In this document: in pieces, positions 17,789 to 28,046 of the stretch
Numbering within the stretch: the first letter of the stretch is position 1
How the letters are laid out: every line of letters starts with the position of its first letter
Assembly (NCBI RefSeq): GCF_001870465.1
Contig: NZ_MDGK01000024.1
Span: 1 to 64,000 of the forward strand
Origin: Pseudomonas extremorientalis
GTDB taxonomy: Bacteria; Pseudomonadota; Gammaproteobacteria; Pseudomonadales; Pseudomonadaceae
Reading direction: 5' to 3'
DNA: 64,000 nt
Notes under the pieces: generated by a model
The model's database searches: none
What the model was told of the DNA's origin: nothing
The model's input: only the letters and a program-made list of their open reading frames with translations
Translations under genes and position numbers: made by a program

Positions 17789-18724
17789 ATGCGTGAGATC
17801 AATCAACAACGTCTTCGCTACTTCCACGAAGTGTTGGTGCACGGTTCGATCAGGGGGGCGGCGGACAGCATCAACACCTCGCCCTCGGTGATCACCCGCC
17901 AGATCAAGCTGCTGGAAGAGGAATTGGGCGCCAAGCTGTTCGAGCGCCAGGCCCGTGGCGTTCAGCCCACCGAGGCGGCGGCGCATCTGCTGGAGTTCTG
18001 GCGCGGCTATCGCTCGCACCAGGAAAAACTCGAAGACCAGTTGCAAGCCATCAAGGGCCTGCAGCAAGGCCATGTGCGGGTGGTGATCAGCGAAGGCTAT
18101 GTGGATGCGCTGGTCGACAACGTGCTCGCGCCTTTCAGCAAGCAATACCCCAGGCTTGAAGTCACCCTGGACATCCTGCCGGTGGACGATGTGCTCAACG
18201 AAGTCGCCGAAAACCGTGCGCATATCGGCCTGGCCTACAACCCGCCGCCCCATCCACACATCGACTACCGCGCCGCCTCGCTGCAGCCGGTGATGTTGCT
18301 GGTGCGCCCGGACCATCCACTGGCGGTGCGTGGCACCATGGCGACCGTGACGGAGGTGTTGGAATGCCCATTGGTGCTGACGCCGACCACATTTGGTATT
18401 GGCCATGCCATCACCCTGCTGGAATACGCCGAGAAGATCGAAGTACGCCCGACCCTGGTCAGCAACTCCCTGGCGGCACTCAAGCGCCTGGTTGCCACTG
18501 GCGGCTTTGCCTCGCTGGCCGGGGAGTTCGCGGCCTATCGGGAAATTGAAAACGGCGAGCTGGCATCGGTGCTGATCGACCATCCGCTGTTGCTGGGGGT
18601 GGAGGCCAAGCTGTTGGTGAAGGCCTCAAGACCGCTGGCGGCACCCGCTCAGGAATTGTTGACGTGGATGCTGGAGCGGTTGCCGATGTTTAAAGCGCAG
18701 AGCGATTCACATCCCCGACGTTGA
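17789..18724 (+). CDS. LysR-family transcriptional regulator
   Basis: A 311-residue protein with an N-terminal winged helix ([35 protein letters not shown] is the recognition region) and a periplasmic-binding-like sensor. The ATG at 17789 starts just before the helix. It is divergent from the MFS/creatininase operon with a dyad in between, so it likely controls that operon. Its 3' end overlaps the convergent hydrolase by 18 bases. Confidence 0.85.
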   Translation: MREINQQRLRYFHEVLVHGSIRGAADSINTSPSVITRQIKLLEEELGAKLFERQARGVQPTEAAAHLLEFWRGYRSHQEKLEDQLQAIKGLQQGHVRVVISEGYVDALVDNVLAPFSKQYPRLEVTLDILPVDDVLNEVAENRAHIGLAYNPPPHPHIDYRAASLQPVMLLVRPDHPLAVRGTMATVTEVLECPLVLTPTTFGIGHAITLLEYAEKIEVRPTLVSNSLAALKRLVATGGFASLAGEFAAYREIENGELASVLIDHPLLLGVEAKLLVKASRPLAAPAQELLTWMLERLPMFKAQSDSHPRR

Positions 18725-19750
18725 GGACTTGACCCAGCGACTTATGAGTTCCAGGGAACCCGGCGCATAGGCGTGGCGCCCCAGTGCCATGAACGCAGAC
18801 TCTTTCCACACAGGCCATTGCGATACCAATTGATCATTGAACAGGCCGGCCCTCAACAAACTGTGGGTGGCGTTGGGGATGACCACAACGTGTCTATCCC
18901 TGGCGCCTGCAAACATCTCCCTGTAGACGCTTGAGTCCTCGGCCGTATTGACGTTCAGGTCCTGGTCGCCCCAAACCGCCAGCACCGGGCCTTGCATGGT
19001 TTTCACTGCGCCAGTCACCTCTTCGTTGTAGTTTTTCTGGACGAAGTTGAAATGAGCGCGGTCCATACCGGGAAACAGGTGGGGACTGTAGGCTTGATTC
19101 GCTGTGCCGAAAACCTTGTCGTTCTTCTCGTATTGCTCTTTGATAATGGCGTCGATCTCATTCTGGGAACGGCCTTCCTCCGCCAAACGCACCTGCGTGT
19201 AGTACATGCCTTGTCGGCGCCAGCTCACGGCCCCGCCGATAATCACTGAAAATCCAGGGGCTCCTTCACTGGCGGCACGCGGAATGACCCAGCCGCCTTG
19301 GGAAAAACCCAGGAACCCGACCTTATCCGGAGCAACCCCCTCCTGCTTGCGAACCTGGGCGAGCGCGGCCACCGCTTCCGTGGCACGGTCCGCCATCGAC
19401 TGGCTGAGCCAATGGCCTGTGCTCTCGCCGATCCCCTGTTTGTCCCAGGTAAACACGCCGATTCCAGCGTCGAGCAAACTGTTGATCAGCGGGAAGTAGC
19501 CGTGGGCTGCGAAGCGGTCCATGGGACCATCCCCATGAATGATCAGCGCCACGGGCGGCGCCTGGACATTCAATGGCAAGGCCAGCGTTCCGACCAATTG
19601 TGCATCGCCAGAGCGAAACGTCAGCGTCGAAACCCGAGCGTCCTTCAGTTCCATATCGGACAGGTTTTGCAGGACGACTACCGCCAATGCCAGCAGTACC
19701 GCGCAGATGCCTGCGCCCGCAAAAACCGCCAGCTTTTTTTGCACGCCCAC
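18707..19750 (-). CDS. Membrane-anchored alpha/beta hydrolase
   Basis: A 347-residue hydrolase starting at GTG (19750). An N-terminal hydrophobic segment ([21 protein letters not shown]) anchors or exports it. The nucleophile serine lies in GFSQGG, the oxyanion region in HGDGPMDRF, a probable acid in WGDQDLN and the histidine in NATHSLL. It begins 3 bases after the glycosyltransferase-like gene, so they form a two-gene operon. It may act on a cell-envelope ester; the substrate is unknown. Confidence 0.78.
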   Translation of the reverse strand: MGVQKKLAVFAGAGICAVLLALAVVVLQNLSDMELKDARVSTLTFRSGDAQLVGTLALPLNVQAPPVALIIHGDGPMDRFAAHGYFPLINSLLDAGIGVFTWDKQGIGESTGHWLSQSMADRATEAVAALAQVRKQEGVAPDKVGFLGFSQGGWVIPRAASEGAPGFSVIIGGAVSWRRQGMYYTQVRLAEEGRSQNEIDAIIKEQYEKNDKVFGTANQAYSPHLFPGMDRAHFNFVQKNYNEEVTGAVKTMQGPVLAVWGDQDLNVNTAEDSSVYREMFAGARDRHVVVIPNATHSLLRAGLFNDQLVSQWPVWKESAFMALGRHAYAPGSLELISRWVKSSTSGM

Positions 19751-19753
19751 TGT

Positions 19754-21118
19754 TCACCAGAACCAATAAGGCAGGAATTTAGGCGTCGGCTCATGGGCCA
19801 ACTCCAGATGGTAAGTAACGCAATTGAAGAAAAACATATCCAGTATGAGAAAGGTGACAGCCCCGAAAGAAAAGATGACGAACTCACGATGGGGATGCCC
19901 GTGAAAACGTGATTCCAACCAGGGCCGCACGGCGACTAGCGTAATCAGACCCAGGCAGGCACCGAGGTAGTTGGGCTGCAGCGGGGTCACCGCATACAAG
20001 CTGTACCCATAGGCAAGTAACAGCATCACGAGGCCTATCAGCGGCAACTCCAGGCAGAACCCAAGCAGTTTTTTCCGGGTGTTTGCAAACATTTCACTGC
20101 GGTCCACGAAGACATAGGCCGCCAACAACGAAATAGCTGGCGTGATCGACAGTATGTAACGCGCCTTTTTCGAACTTGGAATCGTGAACAGCACAATGAT
20201 CACAAGGAGCCAGCCGGTGAGGTACAGGAGCATGTTCGTGGCGGCATGAGGCGTACTGTCGAAAAAGTGTTTGCCCTTCCTGATGATCACACTCACTGCA
20301 ATCAAGGCGGTGACACCGTAGGTCAGCAAGCCTGCCGAAAAGTAGAAGTAATAACGGGGCGCGTGATCACTGCCGAACCGCCCGAGTCCTTGCATGATCA
20401 AAACCTCTTGCAGAAAAGCATCGCCGCCCTGCACATAGGCCGCCCAGGTCAGCACCGCGATACCCGTGGCCAGGACCAGGCCCGCCAATAATGAGAACAC
20501 CACCAGCATGCGCCACTGCCGGCTCAACAGGTAATAAGAGGCGACGACACTGGCAGGTCCGATCAGGCCGATCGGGCCACGAAACGCAAAGCCCAGTGCC
20601 AGGCCCGCGAGTACCAGCGGCAACCGATAACGCTGTTGGTGCACCTCGCCCGCGTAGGCCAGGTAAAAGCACACCACCGTAAAAAGTGCCGGGTACACAT
20701 CCAGCGCCAGGGAGTTCACGCCATCCAGAAATGACCAGGTGAACAGCGCAAACACCACCCCGTAGGCGCCCCACTTCTTCTCATGCAAAGCCCCCAATTT
20801 ATAAATGAACACCAACATCAACGCGGCAGCGACGCAAAAAGGCACGCCCATCGACAGAATGGAGACACGGCCAAACGGCAAGGACACCAGATAAACCAGG
20901 AGTGTATTGATCACCGTGTAATCGGGGTAAGGCTGCAGATCTTCGGCGATTGGAAACAGCGTGACGCCGTGCGCAAGCATATATTGGGCAAAGTCGACAA
21001 AGCGCGTGGTGTAATTGAGCACGGCGGGCTTGTATTGCAAGACAGCCAATAGAATAAACGCGACGACAAAAATAAATGAACAGGGCTTTTTTACAGCCAC
21101 TTCCTTTAGCTTATTCAT
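19754..21118 (-). CDS. GT39/ArnT-like polytopic membrane protein
   Basis: A 454-residue protein with about eleven hydrophobic helices, resembling GT-C glycosyltransferases of the PMT/ArnT type, which move a sugar from a polyprenyl carrier to an envelope acceptor. The acidic residues expected in the first periplasmic loop would be in RFVDFAQYMLAHG and EDLQPYPDYTV. The start MNKLKEV at 21118 is chosen because upstream residues are not membrane-like. It is translationally close to the alpha/beta hydrolase downstream. Acceptor and donor are unknown. Confidence 0.6.
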   Translation of the reverse strand: MNKLKEVAVKKPCSFIFVVAFILLAVLQYKPAVLNYTTRFVDFAQYMLAHGVTLFPIAEDLQPYPDYTVINTLLVYLVSLPFGRVSILSMGVPFCVAAALMLVFIYKLGALHEKKWGAYGVVFALFTWSFLDGVNSLALDVYPALFTVVCFYLAYAGEVHQQRYRLPLVLAGLALGFAFRGPIGLIGPASVVASYYLLSRQWRMLVVFSLLAGLVLATGIAVLTWAAYVQGGDAFLQEVLIMQGLGRFGSDHAPRYYFYFSAGLLTYGVTALIAVSVIIRKGKHFFDSTPHAATNMLLYLTGWLLVIIVLFTIPSSKKARYILSITPAISLLAAYVFVDRSEMFANTRKKLLGFCLELPLIGLVMLLLAYGYSLYAVTPLQPNYLGACLGLITLVAVRPWLESRFHGHPHREFVIFSFGAVTFLILDMFFFNCVTYHLELAHEPTPKFLPYWFW

Positions 21119-21522
21119 ACGACCTTGCCGTCCCTGAAAAAAGCGCAGACTAGCACTTTGCTTTTCAGGCGTTCCAGATTGGAAAAGTGAAGAGTTGTAA
21201 AGGCCGCACACTGTATTCATTCAACCCGGCAACTCGCCGTGGCATTCTGAACATTCGCTGAACATGCGTTAAAAAAATGCGAAGTCAGCCTAAGAAAAAC
21301 TTCAACTGAATTTAATTTAGCGCCTTGTTGTGTGCGTCATGTGAAGAGGCACCAAGGAATAGTTTTATAAACAATCCGGTCACCTTGAAAAATAAGCAGT
21401 CCGTGCGAAAATTCGGAACAAGAGCAAAAAGCAAGGGTAGACACCCGGTGGTACATCAATCAGTTATCCGCACATCAACTCCCTGTTCTCCCCCTCAATC
21501 CCTCTTCATAAGATCGCGTGGC
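21119..21522. other. 404-base intergenic region, no gene recognised
   Basis: This AT-richer stretch separates two minus-strand genes. It should contain the promoter of the GT39-like gene. A 77-codon open frame at 21325-21558 has no ribosome site or recognisable motif and runs into the LysR gene. No RNA gene or repeat was recognised. Confidence 0.4.
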
Positions 21523-22473
21523 TTACAGCCTCCTGGCATCAGGCATTTCAAGGCCTGACAACAACTGATCGGTTGCGCAATCGAACTGTTCGATAAGGAA
21601 GTCCAGCAATACACGCACGCGGGGAACCCGGTAACGGTTGCCATGTAGCACCGCGTAGACGCCGGCCTCTGGGACACAAAAGTCAGGCAACAGGACGTTC
21701 AGTCGTCCAGCACAGATATCGGCTGCCGCATCCCAGATGGTCTTGCGTGCAATGCCATGCCCGGCCAACGCCCATGCACGCGCGAGTGCGCCATCATTGG
21801 TTTCCCATGCCTGGCTCATAGGTACGGTGTAGTTCCATGCCTGACCGTCCACCACAAAGTTAAACGTGTTCAAGGGCCCTGCGCCAGTCACCAGCACGAT
21901 GAACTTGTGGTTAACCAGGTCAGCAGGGGTCTGCGGTTCGCCGTATCGCGCCAGATAGTCAGGCGAAGCGCACAGTACTCGCCAGTTGGGCGCCAACTGC
22001 CTGGCGATCATCGAGCTTTCATGTGGCTGCCCAAACCGGATTGCCAGATCAATATCGTCCTGCAGCAGATTCGACACCGAATCCGACAACGTCAGCGCAA
22101 CGGACAGTTCCGGGTGCAACTTACTGAATGCCTCAAGCCAGTCATTCAAAAGATTGCGGCCAAAATCGGCAGACGCGGATATCCGTACCTTGCCACGCAC
22201 CTCAGTTTGACTGGCTTGAAGCCCCGCTTCCGCCTCATCAATCGCCCGCAATGCGACCCAGCATTGCTGCAAGTAAAACCGACCTTCTTCCGTAAGGCGC
22301 AACTGACGCGTTGTGCGATCAAACAATTTGGTGCGCAGCGCCGCCTCAAGCTTGATAAGGCGCGCGCTGGCCGCGGCTGGCGACAGCGCCAGTTTGCGCC
22401 CTGCGGCAGACAGGCTGCCGAGTGCTGCCGCCTCGACAAACAAACGCATATCACCCAATCGGTCAGTGGCCAT
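21523..22473 (-). CDS. LysR-family transcriptional regulator
   Basis: A 316-residue regulator with the N-terminal helix-turn-helix (LFVEAAALGSLSAAGRKLALSPAAASARLIKLE) and an effector domain of the CrgA-like type. The ATG at 22473 is used; a TTG two codons upstream is in frame. It is divergent from an MFS efflux gene, a common pairing in which the regulator controls the pump. A palindrome lies between them. Confidence 0.87.
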   Translation of the reverse strand: MATDRLGDMRLFVEAAALGSLSAAGRKLALSPAAASARLIKLEAALRTKLFDRTTRQLRLTEEGRFYLQQCWVALRAIDEAEAGLQASQTEVRGKVRISASADFGRNLLNDWLEAFSKLHPELSVALTLSDSVSNLLQDDIDLAIRFGQPHESSMIARQLAPNWRVLCASPDYLARYGEPQTPADLVNHKFIVLVTGAGPLNTFNFVVDGQAWNYTVPMSQAWETNDGALARAWALAGHGIARKTIWDAAADICAGRLNVLLPDFCVPEAGVYAVLHGNRYRVPRVRVLLDFLIEQFDCATDQLLSGLEMPDARRL

Positions 22474-22484
22474 ATTCAATTCAA

Positions 22485-22521
22485 ATTTGATAGTTCATCA
22501 AATGTTAAGCCAATTATCAAA
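22485..22521. promoter_or_regulatory. LysR-type operator between divergent genes
   Basis: ATTTGAT-AGTTC-ATCAAAT (22485-22503) is a perfect 7-base dyad, and a further half site TTATCAAAT lies at 22514-22522. The T-N11-A spacing style and AT-rich core suit the adjacent LysR protein. Confidence 0.55.
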
Positions 22522-22571
22522 TCGTAGGCAATTCATCACACTCATGCCTCCTCTCCCATTGAGCACAAGTC

Positions 22572-23786
22572 ATGACCGGCAAATCACAGGTTGAAAATGG
22601 CTCTTTCACAACATCGAGCAATATCGAACACCTCACTACCGAGGGTCTCCCACTGACGGTCCTGTTGGCGCTGACATTGGGTAGCTTTATCGCCACCGCC
22701 AACGAAACGGTGCCGGCAGGACTTTTGCCGCAAATCGCCGAAGCATTTGGTGTGTCGCAAGCATGGGCCGGTCAGATGGTGACGCTGTGTGCACTGGGCT
22801 CAGGGTTGGCGGCTATTCCTTTGACGCTCGCGTTGCAGGGTTGGCGTCGGCGCGGGGTGCTGTTACTGGCGGTCGGGGTGTTTTGCGCCTGCAATGCGGT
22901 GACCGCCCTGTCGCCCTGGTTTGCATTGACGCTGGCGGCTCGCTTCATGGTGGGTATTGCAACCGGTCTGGCCTGGAGCCTGCTGGCCGGCTACGCCAGA
23001 CGGTTGGTCACCCCACCACTGCAAGGTCGCGCTATGGCGCTGGCCATGCTCGGTATCCCTCTGGCACTTGCCCTGGGCGTACCGCTGGGTGCCTGGCTCG
23101 GCAAACTGCTGGGATGGCGATGCGTGTTCGGGACGCTCTCAGGACTCAGCCTTTTGCTGATGGCCTGGATCTATCTGAAAGTGCCTGATTACCCCGGACA
23201 ACACGCCGATCGACGCCTGCCGCTGCGCAGGGTCTTGCAAACCCCGGGGGTGCGGCCGGTACTGGCGGTGGTCATGGTCTGGATCCTGGCCCATTACACC
23301 TTCTATACCTATATTGCTGCGTTCCTGGCTTCTGTTGGCTTGGCCGATCAGGTTGATCAGGGCCTCCTTGCATTCGGTATTGCGGCCTTGTTCGGTCTAT
23401 GGATGATCGGCACGCTGATTCATGGCAGGCTTCGTAGCCTGGTACTGCTCAGCCTGACAGCATTCACCCTGGTGTCGTTTGTCCTTGGGCTGGGTGACCT
23501 GCCCGCCAGTGCGATCTACATCAGCATGGTCTTGTGGGGGATGAGCTTCGGTGGCGCGCCAACCTTACTGCAAACCGCCTTGGCTGAAGTTGCCGGAGAC
23601 GGCGCTGACATTGCGCAATCGATGCTGGTCACCGTCTTTAACCTGGCGTTTGCAGGCAGCGGTGTGATCGGTGGCGTTCTCTTGGAAACCTGGGGGGCAA
23701 GCGCTATTCCCTGGGTAGCGCTGGCGTTGTTGCTGCCGGCGCTGATGATGGTCTCGGTGGCCAAGAGGCATGCTTTCAGGCGTTGA
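22572..23786 (+). CDS. MFS efflux transporter (arabinose-efflux/Bcr type)
   Basis: A 404-residue membrane protein with twelve helices. The first helix region ATANETVPAGLLPQIAEAFGVS is typical of drug or sugar exporters of the AraJ/YdhP group. It is divergently transcribed from the LysR gene with a shared operator, so expression is probably induced by its substrate. The substrate is unknown. Confidence 0.82.
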   Translation: MTGKSQVENGSFTTSSNIEHLTTEGLPLTVLLALTLGSFIATANETVPAGLLPQIAEAFGVSQAWAGQMVTLCALGSGLAAIPLTLALQGWRRRGVLLLAVGVFCACNAVTALSPWFALTLAARFMVGIATGLAWSLLAGYARRLVTPPLQGRAMALAMLGIPLALALGVPLGAWLGKLLGWRCVFGTLSGLSLLLMAWIYLKVPDYPGQHADRRLPLRRVLQTPGVRPVLAVVMVWILAHYTFYTYIAAFLASVGLADQVDQGLLAFGIAALFGLWMIGTLIHGRLRSLVLLSLTAFTLVSFVLGLGDLPASAIYISMVLWGMSFGGAPTLLQTALAEVAGDGADIAQSMLVTVFNLAFAGSGVIGGVLLETWGASAIPWVALALLLPALMMVSVAKRHAFRR

Positions 23787-23934
23787 CCGTTGAGCTGTGC
23801 TAACAATCGGCAATCGAGACTGGCCGAATGGCGGACACGACTCTGCACCAAATGAGTCCATTTGCCCGTGCACGTCGATAAAAATCAAAGTCACGAAAAA
23901 AGAGGACGAAGCGCCCACCCAGTAAATTGCAGGC

Positions 23935-23960
23935 AAAAAAAAGCCACTCGTTAGAGTGGC
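23935..23960 (-). terminator. Terminator after tRNA-Gly (bidirectional in form)
   Basis: A stem of GCCACTC and GAGTGGC with a GTTA loop (23943-23960) is flanked on both sides by runs of eight A or T. On the minus strand it follows the tRNA by 13 bases and ends the gacA-uvrC-pgsA-tRNA transcript. It can also stop transcripts from the MFS side. Confidence 0.9.
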
Positions 23961-23973
23961 TTTTTTTTGTGTT

Positions 23974-24049
<76 letters not shown>

Positions 24050-24112
24050 GTCTTGGTGATGCGCATTCTATAGAATTATCAGAACCGGTCAACCCCTTGA
24101 TTCGAAAATGTT

Positions 24113-24673
24113 TTATTTCTTTTCAACGGTGGTGCGCAGATGCGGCCAGGCAGCGCGCAGGTACTGGAGCATGGACCACAAGGTCAGGCCGGCGGCGATG
24201 AGCAGCAGGGCGTAGCCGGTCAACACCCAGAAGGAGAAGTCCGACGGGTTGGCCAGCAGGATCACCAGCGCGAGCATCTGCGCGGCGGTTTTCCATTTGC
24301 CCATGTTGGAGACAGCGACGTGGGCGCGGGCACCGATTTCGGCCATCCATTCGCGCAGTGCGGACACCACGATTTCGCGGCCGATGATCACGGCGGCCGG
24401 CAGGGTCAGCCACAGGTTGCCGTGTTCCTGCACCAGCAGGACCAGGGCGACGGCCACCATGAGTTTGTCCGCTACCGGGTCGAGGAACGCGCCGAACGGC
24501 GTGCTCTGTTCCAGGCGACGGGCCAGGTAGCCGTCGAGCCAGTCGGTGGCAGCCGCGAAGGCAAAGACGGAGCTGGAGGCCGCATAGCTCCATTCGTACG
24601 GCAAATAAAACAACAGGATGAAAATAGGAATAAGCAGGACGCGTAGAACGGTGATCAGATTAGGGATATTCAT
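24113..24673 (-). CDS. pgsA: CDP-diacylglycerol--glycerol-3-phosphate 3-phosphatidyltransferase
   Basis: A 186-residue inner-membrane enzyme that makes phosphatidylglycerol phosphate, the committed step to phosphatidylglycerol and cardiolipin. The CDP-alcohol phosphotransferase motif D-x2-D-G-x2-A-R-x8-G-x3-D-x3-D is intact in [10 protein letters not shown]...[10 protein letters not shown], and four hydrophobic helices follow. The length matches E. coli PgsA. The ATG at 24673 (MNIPNLIT) is the family start; a GTG two codons upstream is the alternative. It lies 32 bases after uvrC and upstream of tRNA-Gly. Confidence 0.95.
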   Translation of the reverse strand: MNIPNLITVLRVLLIPIFILLFYLPYEWSYAASSSVFAFAAATDWLDGYLARRLEQSTPFGAFLDPVADKLMVAVALVLLVQEHGNLWLTLPAAVIIGREIVVSALREWMAEIGARAHVAVSNMGKWKTAAQMLALVILLANPSDFSFWVLTGYALLLIAAGLTLWSMLQYLRAAWPHLRTTVEKK

Positions 24674-24705
24674 CGGCACAACTGGCTACGAGGTGGAAAG
24701 GCATT

Positions 24706-26529
24706 CTATTCGCTGTGCAGATTCGCATAAATCAACTCAGCGAGCTTTTTACTGATACCGGGAGCTTTGGCTATTTCGTCAATGCTGGCACGGGATAGCT
24801 CCTGCAAGCCACCAAAATGTTTAAGCAAGTCGCGTCGCCGTGTCGGCCCGACGCCCGCCACCCCTTCCAGGGTTGAGGTTCGCCGGGTTTTGCCGCGTCG
24901 GGCGCGGTGACCGGTAATGGCGAAACGGTGCGCCTCATCGCGGATCTGCTGGATCAGGTGCAACGCCGGTGAGTCGCCCTTCAAGGTGAACTCATGGGCG
25001 GCATCATTCAAGTACAACGTCTCGAAACCGGCCTTGCGCGTAGCGCCCTTGGCCACGCCGAGCAGGATCAGGTCGGGCACCGCCAGTTCGTTGAGTACGT
25101 CGCGGGCCATGGACAGCTGGCCCTTGCCACCGTCCACCAGGAGGATATCCGGCAGTTTGCCCTCGCCGTCCTTCAACTTGCTGAAACGCCGGGTCAGGGC
25201 CTGGTGCATGGCTGCGTAGTCATCGCCGGCGGTGACGCCTTCGATGTTGTAGCGACGGTAATCGGCTTTGATCGGCCCTTCCGGCCCGAACACCACGCAG
25301 GACGCCACCGTGGCTTCGCCACTGGAGTGGCTGATGTCGTAACACTCCAGGCGCTGCGGCGGCTCGTCCAGGTTGAGGACTTCGGCCAGGGCGTCGAAGC
25401 GTGCGGCGACGTGCTGTCGGTTGGCCAGGCGTGCGCCCAGGGCCTGCTCGGCATTGGTCACGGCCAGTTGCTGCCAACGGGCTCGCGTGCCGCGTACGCG
25501 ATGGCTGATGTCCAGCTCGCGGCCGCGCAATTCGTGGATGGCCTCGATCAGCGTGGGGAAGTCTTCGTGCACCACGTTGACGATCAGCTCCGACGGCAGG
25601 TCGCGCTCCGGGCTGCTCACGTAGTACTGGCCCAGGAAGGCCGCCATGACCTCAGCCACGTCTTCGTCGATACCGGTCTGCGGGAAGAAGTTCTTGCTGC
25701 CCAATACCCGCCCGCCCCGCACGCTGATAAGGTGCACGCAGGCACCGCCCGGGTTGACGAAGGCGGCGATCACATCGACGTCACCGGTACCGCCTTCCAT
25801 GCTCTGCTGGTCCTGCACGCGGCGCAGCAGGGAGATCTGGTCGCGCAGTTCGGCGGCCTTTTCGAAATCCAGGGTGCTGGCCGCCTGCTCCATGGCGCCG
25901 GAGAGTTCGTCGGTGAGGGCATTGCTGCGCCCTTCGAGAAACATCACCGAGTGACGCACATCCTCGGCGTACTCGGCCGCCTCCACCAGGCCCACACAGG
26001 GTGCCTTGCAGCGCTTGATCTGGTATTGCAGGCACGGCCGGGTGCGGTTCTTGTAGAAGCTGTCTTCGCACTGGCGCACAAAAAAGGTCTTTTGCAGCAG
26101 GCTCAGGCTTTCGCGGATCGCGCCGGCGCTGGGATAGGGCCCGAAATACTTGCCCTTCTGCTTCTTCGCGCCTCGGTGAATGCTCAGGCGTGGGAAGTTG
26201 CCGTCGGATAAAAACACGTAGGGGTAGGACTTATCATCGCGCAGCAGAATGTTGTAAGGCGGCCGCCACTCCTTGATCAGCGTCTGCTCAAGCAGCAGTG
26301 CTTCGGTTTCATTGGCGGTGATGGTGGTTTCGACCTGGGCGATGCGCGCCACCAACGCGGCGGTTTTCGGCGCGAGACCGCTCTTGCGAAAGTAGCTCGC
26401 CAGGCGGTTCTTCAGGTTCTTGGCTTTGCCGACATACAGCAGGCGCGCCTCGCTGTCGAACATGCGGTACACGCCGGGGCGGCCACTGCAGGTCGAGAGG
26501 AAGGCACTGGGATCAAACGGTGTGGTCAT
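24706..26529 (-). CDS. uvrC: Excinuclease ABC subunit C
   Basis: A 607-residue nucleotide-excision-repair nuclease that makes both incisions at damage loaded by UvrA and UvrB. In order: a GIY-YIG domain ([21 protein letters not shown] near the N-terminus), a UvrB-interaction segment ([12 protein letters not shown], about residues 215-226), an RNase H-like nuclease domain (ECYDISH..., [10 protein letters not shown]) and C-terminal tandem helix-hairpin-helices ([21 protein letters not shown]). Its ATG is one base after the gacA stop, the conserved gacA-uvrC arrangement of gamma-proteobacteria. Confidence 0.97.
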   Translation of the reverse strand: MTTPFDPSAFLSTCSGRPGVYRMFDSEARLLYVGKAKNLKNRLASYFRKSGLAPKTAALVARIAQVETTITANETEALLLEQTLIKEWRPPYNILLRDDKSYPYVFLSDGNFPRLSIHRGAKKQKGKYFGPYPSAGAIRESLSLLQKTFFVRQCEDSFYKNRTRPCLQYQIKRCKAPCVGLVEAAEYAEDVRHSVMFLEGRSNALTDELSGAMEQAASTLDFEKAAELRDQISLLRRVQDQQSMEGGTGDVDVIAAFVNPGGACVHLISVRGGRVLGSKNFFPQTGIDEDVAEVMAAFLGQYYVSSPERDLPSELIVNVVHEDFPTLIEAIHELRGRELDISHRVRGTRARWQQLAVTNAEQALGARLANRQHVAARFDALAEVLNLDEPPQRLECYDISHSSGEATVASCVVFGPEGPIKADYRRYNIEGVTAGDDYAAMHQALTRRFSKLKDGEGKLPDILLVDGGKGQLSMARDVLNELAVPDLILLGVAKGATRKAGFETLYLNDAAHEFTLKGDSPALHLIQQIRDEAHRFAITGHRARRGKTRRTSTLEGVAGVGPTRRRDLLKHFGGLQELSRASIDEIAKAPGISKKLAELIYANLHSE

Positions 26530-26530
26530 G

Positions 26531-27172
26531 TCAGGCGCTGGCGTCCACCATGCCGTGGCGCACCGCGAGCAGGGTCAATTCAACATCACTGCTGATGGCG
26601 AGCTTCTCGAAAATGCGATAACGGTAGGTGTTGACGGTCTTGGGCGACAGGCACAACTTGTCGGAGATCGTCTGCACCTTCTGGCAGCCGACGATCATCA
26701 GGGCAATCTGGATTTCCCGCTCCGACAGCGCATCGAACGGCGAGTCGCTGGTGGGCTGGAAAGATTTGATGGCCAGTTGCTGGGCGATCTGCGGGCTGAT
26801 GTAACGCTGCCCGGCAAACACCAGGCGAATGGCTTGCACCATCTCGGCCAGGCCGGCGCCCTTGGTCAGGTAACCGGCCGCGCCGGCCTGCAACAGGCGC
26901 GTCGGGAACGGGTCTTCTTCACACACGGTCACCACCACGACCTTGATGTCCGGGTGGCTGCGCAACAATTTGGTCGTGGCGCCAAGACCACCGATACCGG
27001 GCATCTTGACGTCCATCAGTACCACATCGGGTTTCAACTCCCGGGCCTTGATCAGGGACTCTTCCCCGGACTCGGCCTGACCGACTACTTGCAGGCCATC
27101 GATGTCAGCCAGCATTCGTGTAATGCCTGTACGAACGAGATCATGGTCATCGACTACTAGCACCCTAATCAA
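26531..27172 (-). CDS. gacA: Response regulator GacA
   Basis: A 213-residue NarL/LuxR-type response regulator. Phosphorylated by GacS, it activates the small RNAs that titrate RsmA/RsmE and so controls secondary metabolism and biocontrol traits. The receiver has VVDDHD, phospho-acceptor D54 in LMDVKMP, and the conserved Thr and Lys; the C-terminal helix-turn-helix is [22 protein letters not shown]. The start is a TTG at 27172, the recognised GacA start in Pseudomonas, giving IRVLVVDDH; longer frames upstream are not conserved. It is co-transcribed with uvrC and pgsA. Confidence 0.97.
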   Translation of the reverse strand: MIRVLVVDDHDLVRTGITRMLADIDGLQVVGQAESGEESLIKARELKPDVVLMDVKMPGIGGLGATTKLLRSHPDIKVVVVTVCEEDPFPTRLLQAGAAGYLTKGAGLAEMVQAIRLVFAGQRYISPQIAQQLAIKSFQPTSDSPFDALSEREIQIALMIVGCQKVQTISDKLCLSPKTVNTYRYRIFEKLAISSDVELTLLAVRHGMVDASA

Positions 27173-27278
27173 GCAGACACCTCGCGATATGGTCTTATAG
27201 GTTGCTGAACACCTTAGCAAAAAACCAAGGCGCAGACCTAGCTGCAAGCGTCATATATATAGAGTTTGAATACACAGC

Positions 27279-27304
27279 AGCCGTCCACCCTGCGGTGGAC
27301 GGCT
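27279..27304 (-). terminator. Hairpin between XRE gene and gacA
   Basis: A perfect 11-base stem AGCCGTCCACC/GGTGGACGGCT with a CTGC loop. It lies just past the stop of the XRE gene and upstream of gacA, and so insulates gacA. The following T-run is weak. Confidence 0.6.
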
Positions 27305-27323
27305 CTATTTGTTGGGCAGCAGG

Positions 27324-27689
27324 TCAGGAATCCTGGGGCTGCGGTCTGCTTTTTCCATTCAGTGACACGGAGTGCTCGGCCAGGCTTGACGTCAAGCGAC
27401 GGATTGCAGCCTGGTCTTCCTTGAACATCGCACGGTAGTCACCCAATACTTTTTCTTCAACCTGGCTCAGGTTATCCAGTTGAATCGGGGTAGGCGTACC
27501 GGTCAACACGTACAGCACATCCACACCTTTCTCGGCGACACGCGACAGGTAGTCCGCTTTAGGCGCCCGTCCTCCACTTTCGTATTTACCTTGTGCGTTG
27601 GCTTCAACGCCGCCTATTTCACCAAAAACTTTTTGCGACAAGCCAAGTCGCTCCCTTTCTTGCCTCAAACGCGAACCGATTCCACTCAT
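27324..27689 (-). CDS. XRE-family repressor-like regulator
   Basis: A 121-residue protein with an N-terminal Cro/CI helix-turn-helix (LRQERERLGLSQKVFGEIGGVEANAQGKYESGGRAP) and a segment VLYVLTGTPTP typical of short phage-like regulators. Start choice is uncertain: the ATG at 27689 begins right at the domain, while an ATG at 27737 would add 16 residues and leave only 34 bases of divergent promoter space. It is divergent from a BcepMu gp16-like gene, the layout of a Mu-type lysogeny switch. No other phage gene is nearby. Confidence 0.7.
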   Translation of the reverse strand: MSGIGSRLRQERERLGLSQKVFGEIGGVEANAQGKYESGGRAPKADYLSRVAEKGVDVLYVLTGTPTPIQLDNLSQVEEKVLGDYRAMFKEDQAAIRRLTSSLAEHSVSLNGKSRPQPQDS

Positions 27690-27771
27690 TTGGATGTATG
27701 ATCCTGGCTGGGACACCCCAAGAGGTGACACACTCATCTTTTTGCTAAACAAACTTGAACGGTTTTGAACT
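27690..27771. promoter_or_regulatory. Divergent promoter/operator of phage-like switch
   Basis: An 82-base AT-rich space between two divergent DNA-binding genes. It would have to hold both promoters and their operators. No repeat was assigned by eye. Confidence 0.35.
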
Positions 27772-28011
27772 ATGCCCGGAATCCGTACTGCCGCACAAGC
27801 CAAGGCCTGGCTGGAACATCAAGGAAAGTCAGTTCAAGCGTTCGCGCGTGAACATGGCGTTGATCCGGCAACCACCTATCAAGTGCTCGCTGGGCGCAAA
27901 AAGGGACGACGTGGAGAGGCCCATAAGGTAGCGGTCCTCTTGGGCATGAAAGAAGGGATCATCCATTCTGAGGCTGATGCTCAAAAAAACGATCAGGAGG
28001 TCATTTCCTGA
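27772..28011 (+). CDS. BcepMu gp16/Ner-like small DNA-binding protein
   Basis: A 79-residue protein with a helix-turn-helix (VQAFAREHGVDPATTYQVLAGRKKGRRGEAHKVAVLLGM). The GRKKGxRGExHKxAVxLG pattern is that of the BcepMu gp16 family, small early-region regulators of Mu-like transposing phages. It is opposite an XRE repressor-like gene, which supports a domesticated phage control pair. No transposase or structural phage genes are visible within the window. Confidence 0.65.
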   Translation: MPGIRTAAQAKAWLEHQGKSVQAFAREHGVDPATTYQVLAGRKKGRRGEAHKVAVLLGMKEGIIHSEADAQKNDQEVIS

Positions 28012-28046
28012 AGCCAGTATGCGCTTATTAGAATTGGGTGCGTGGT

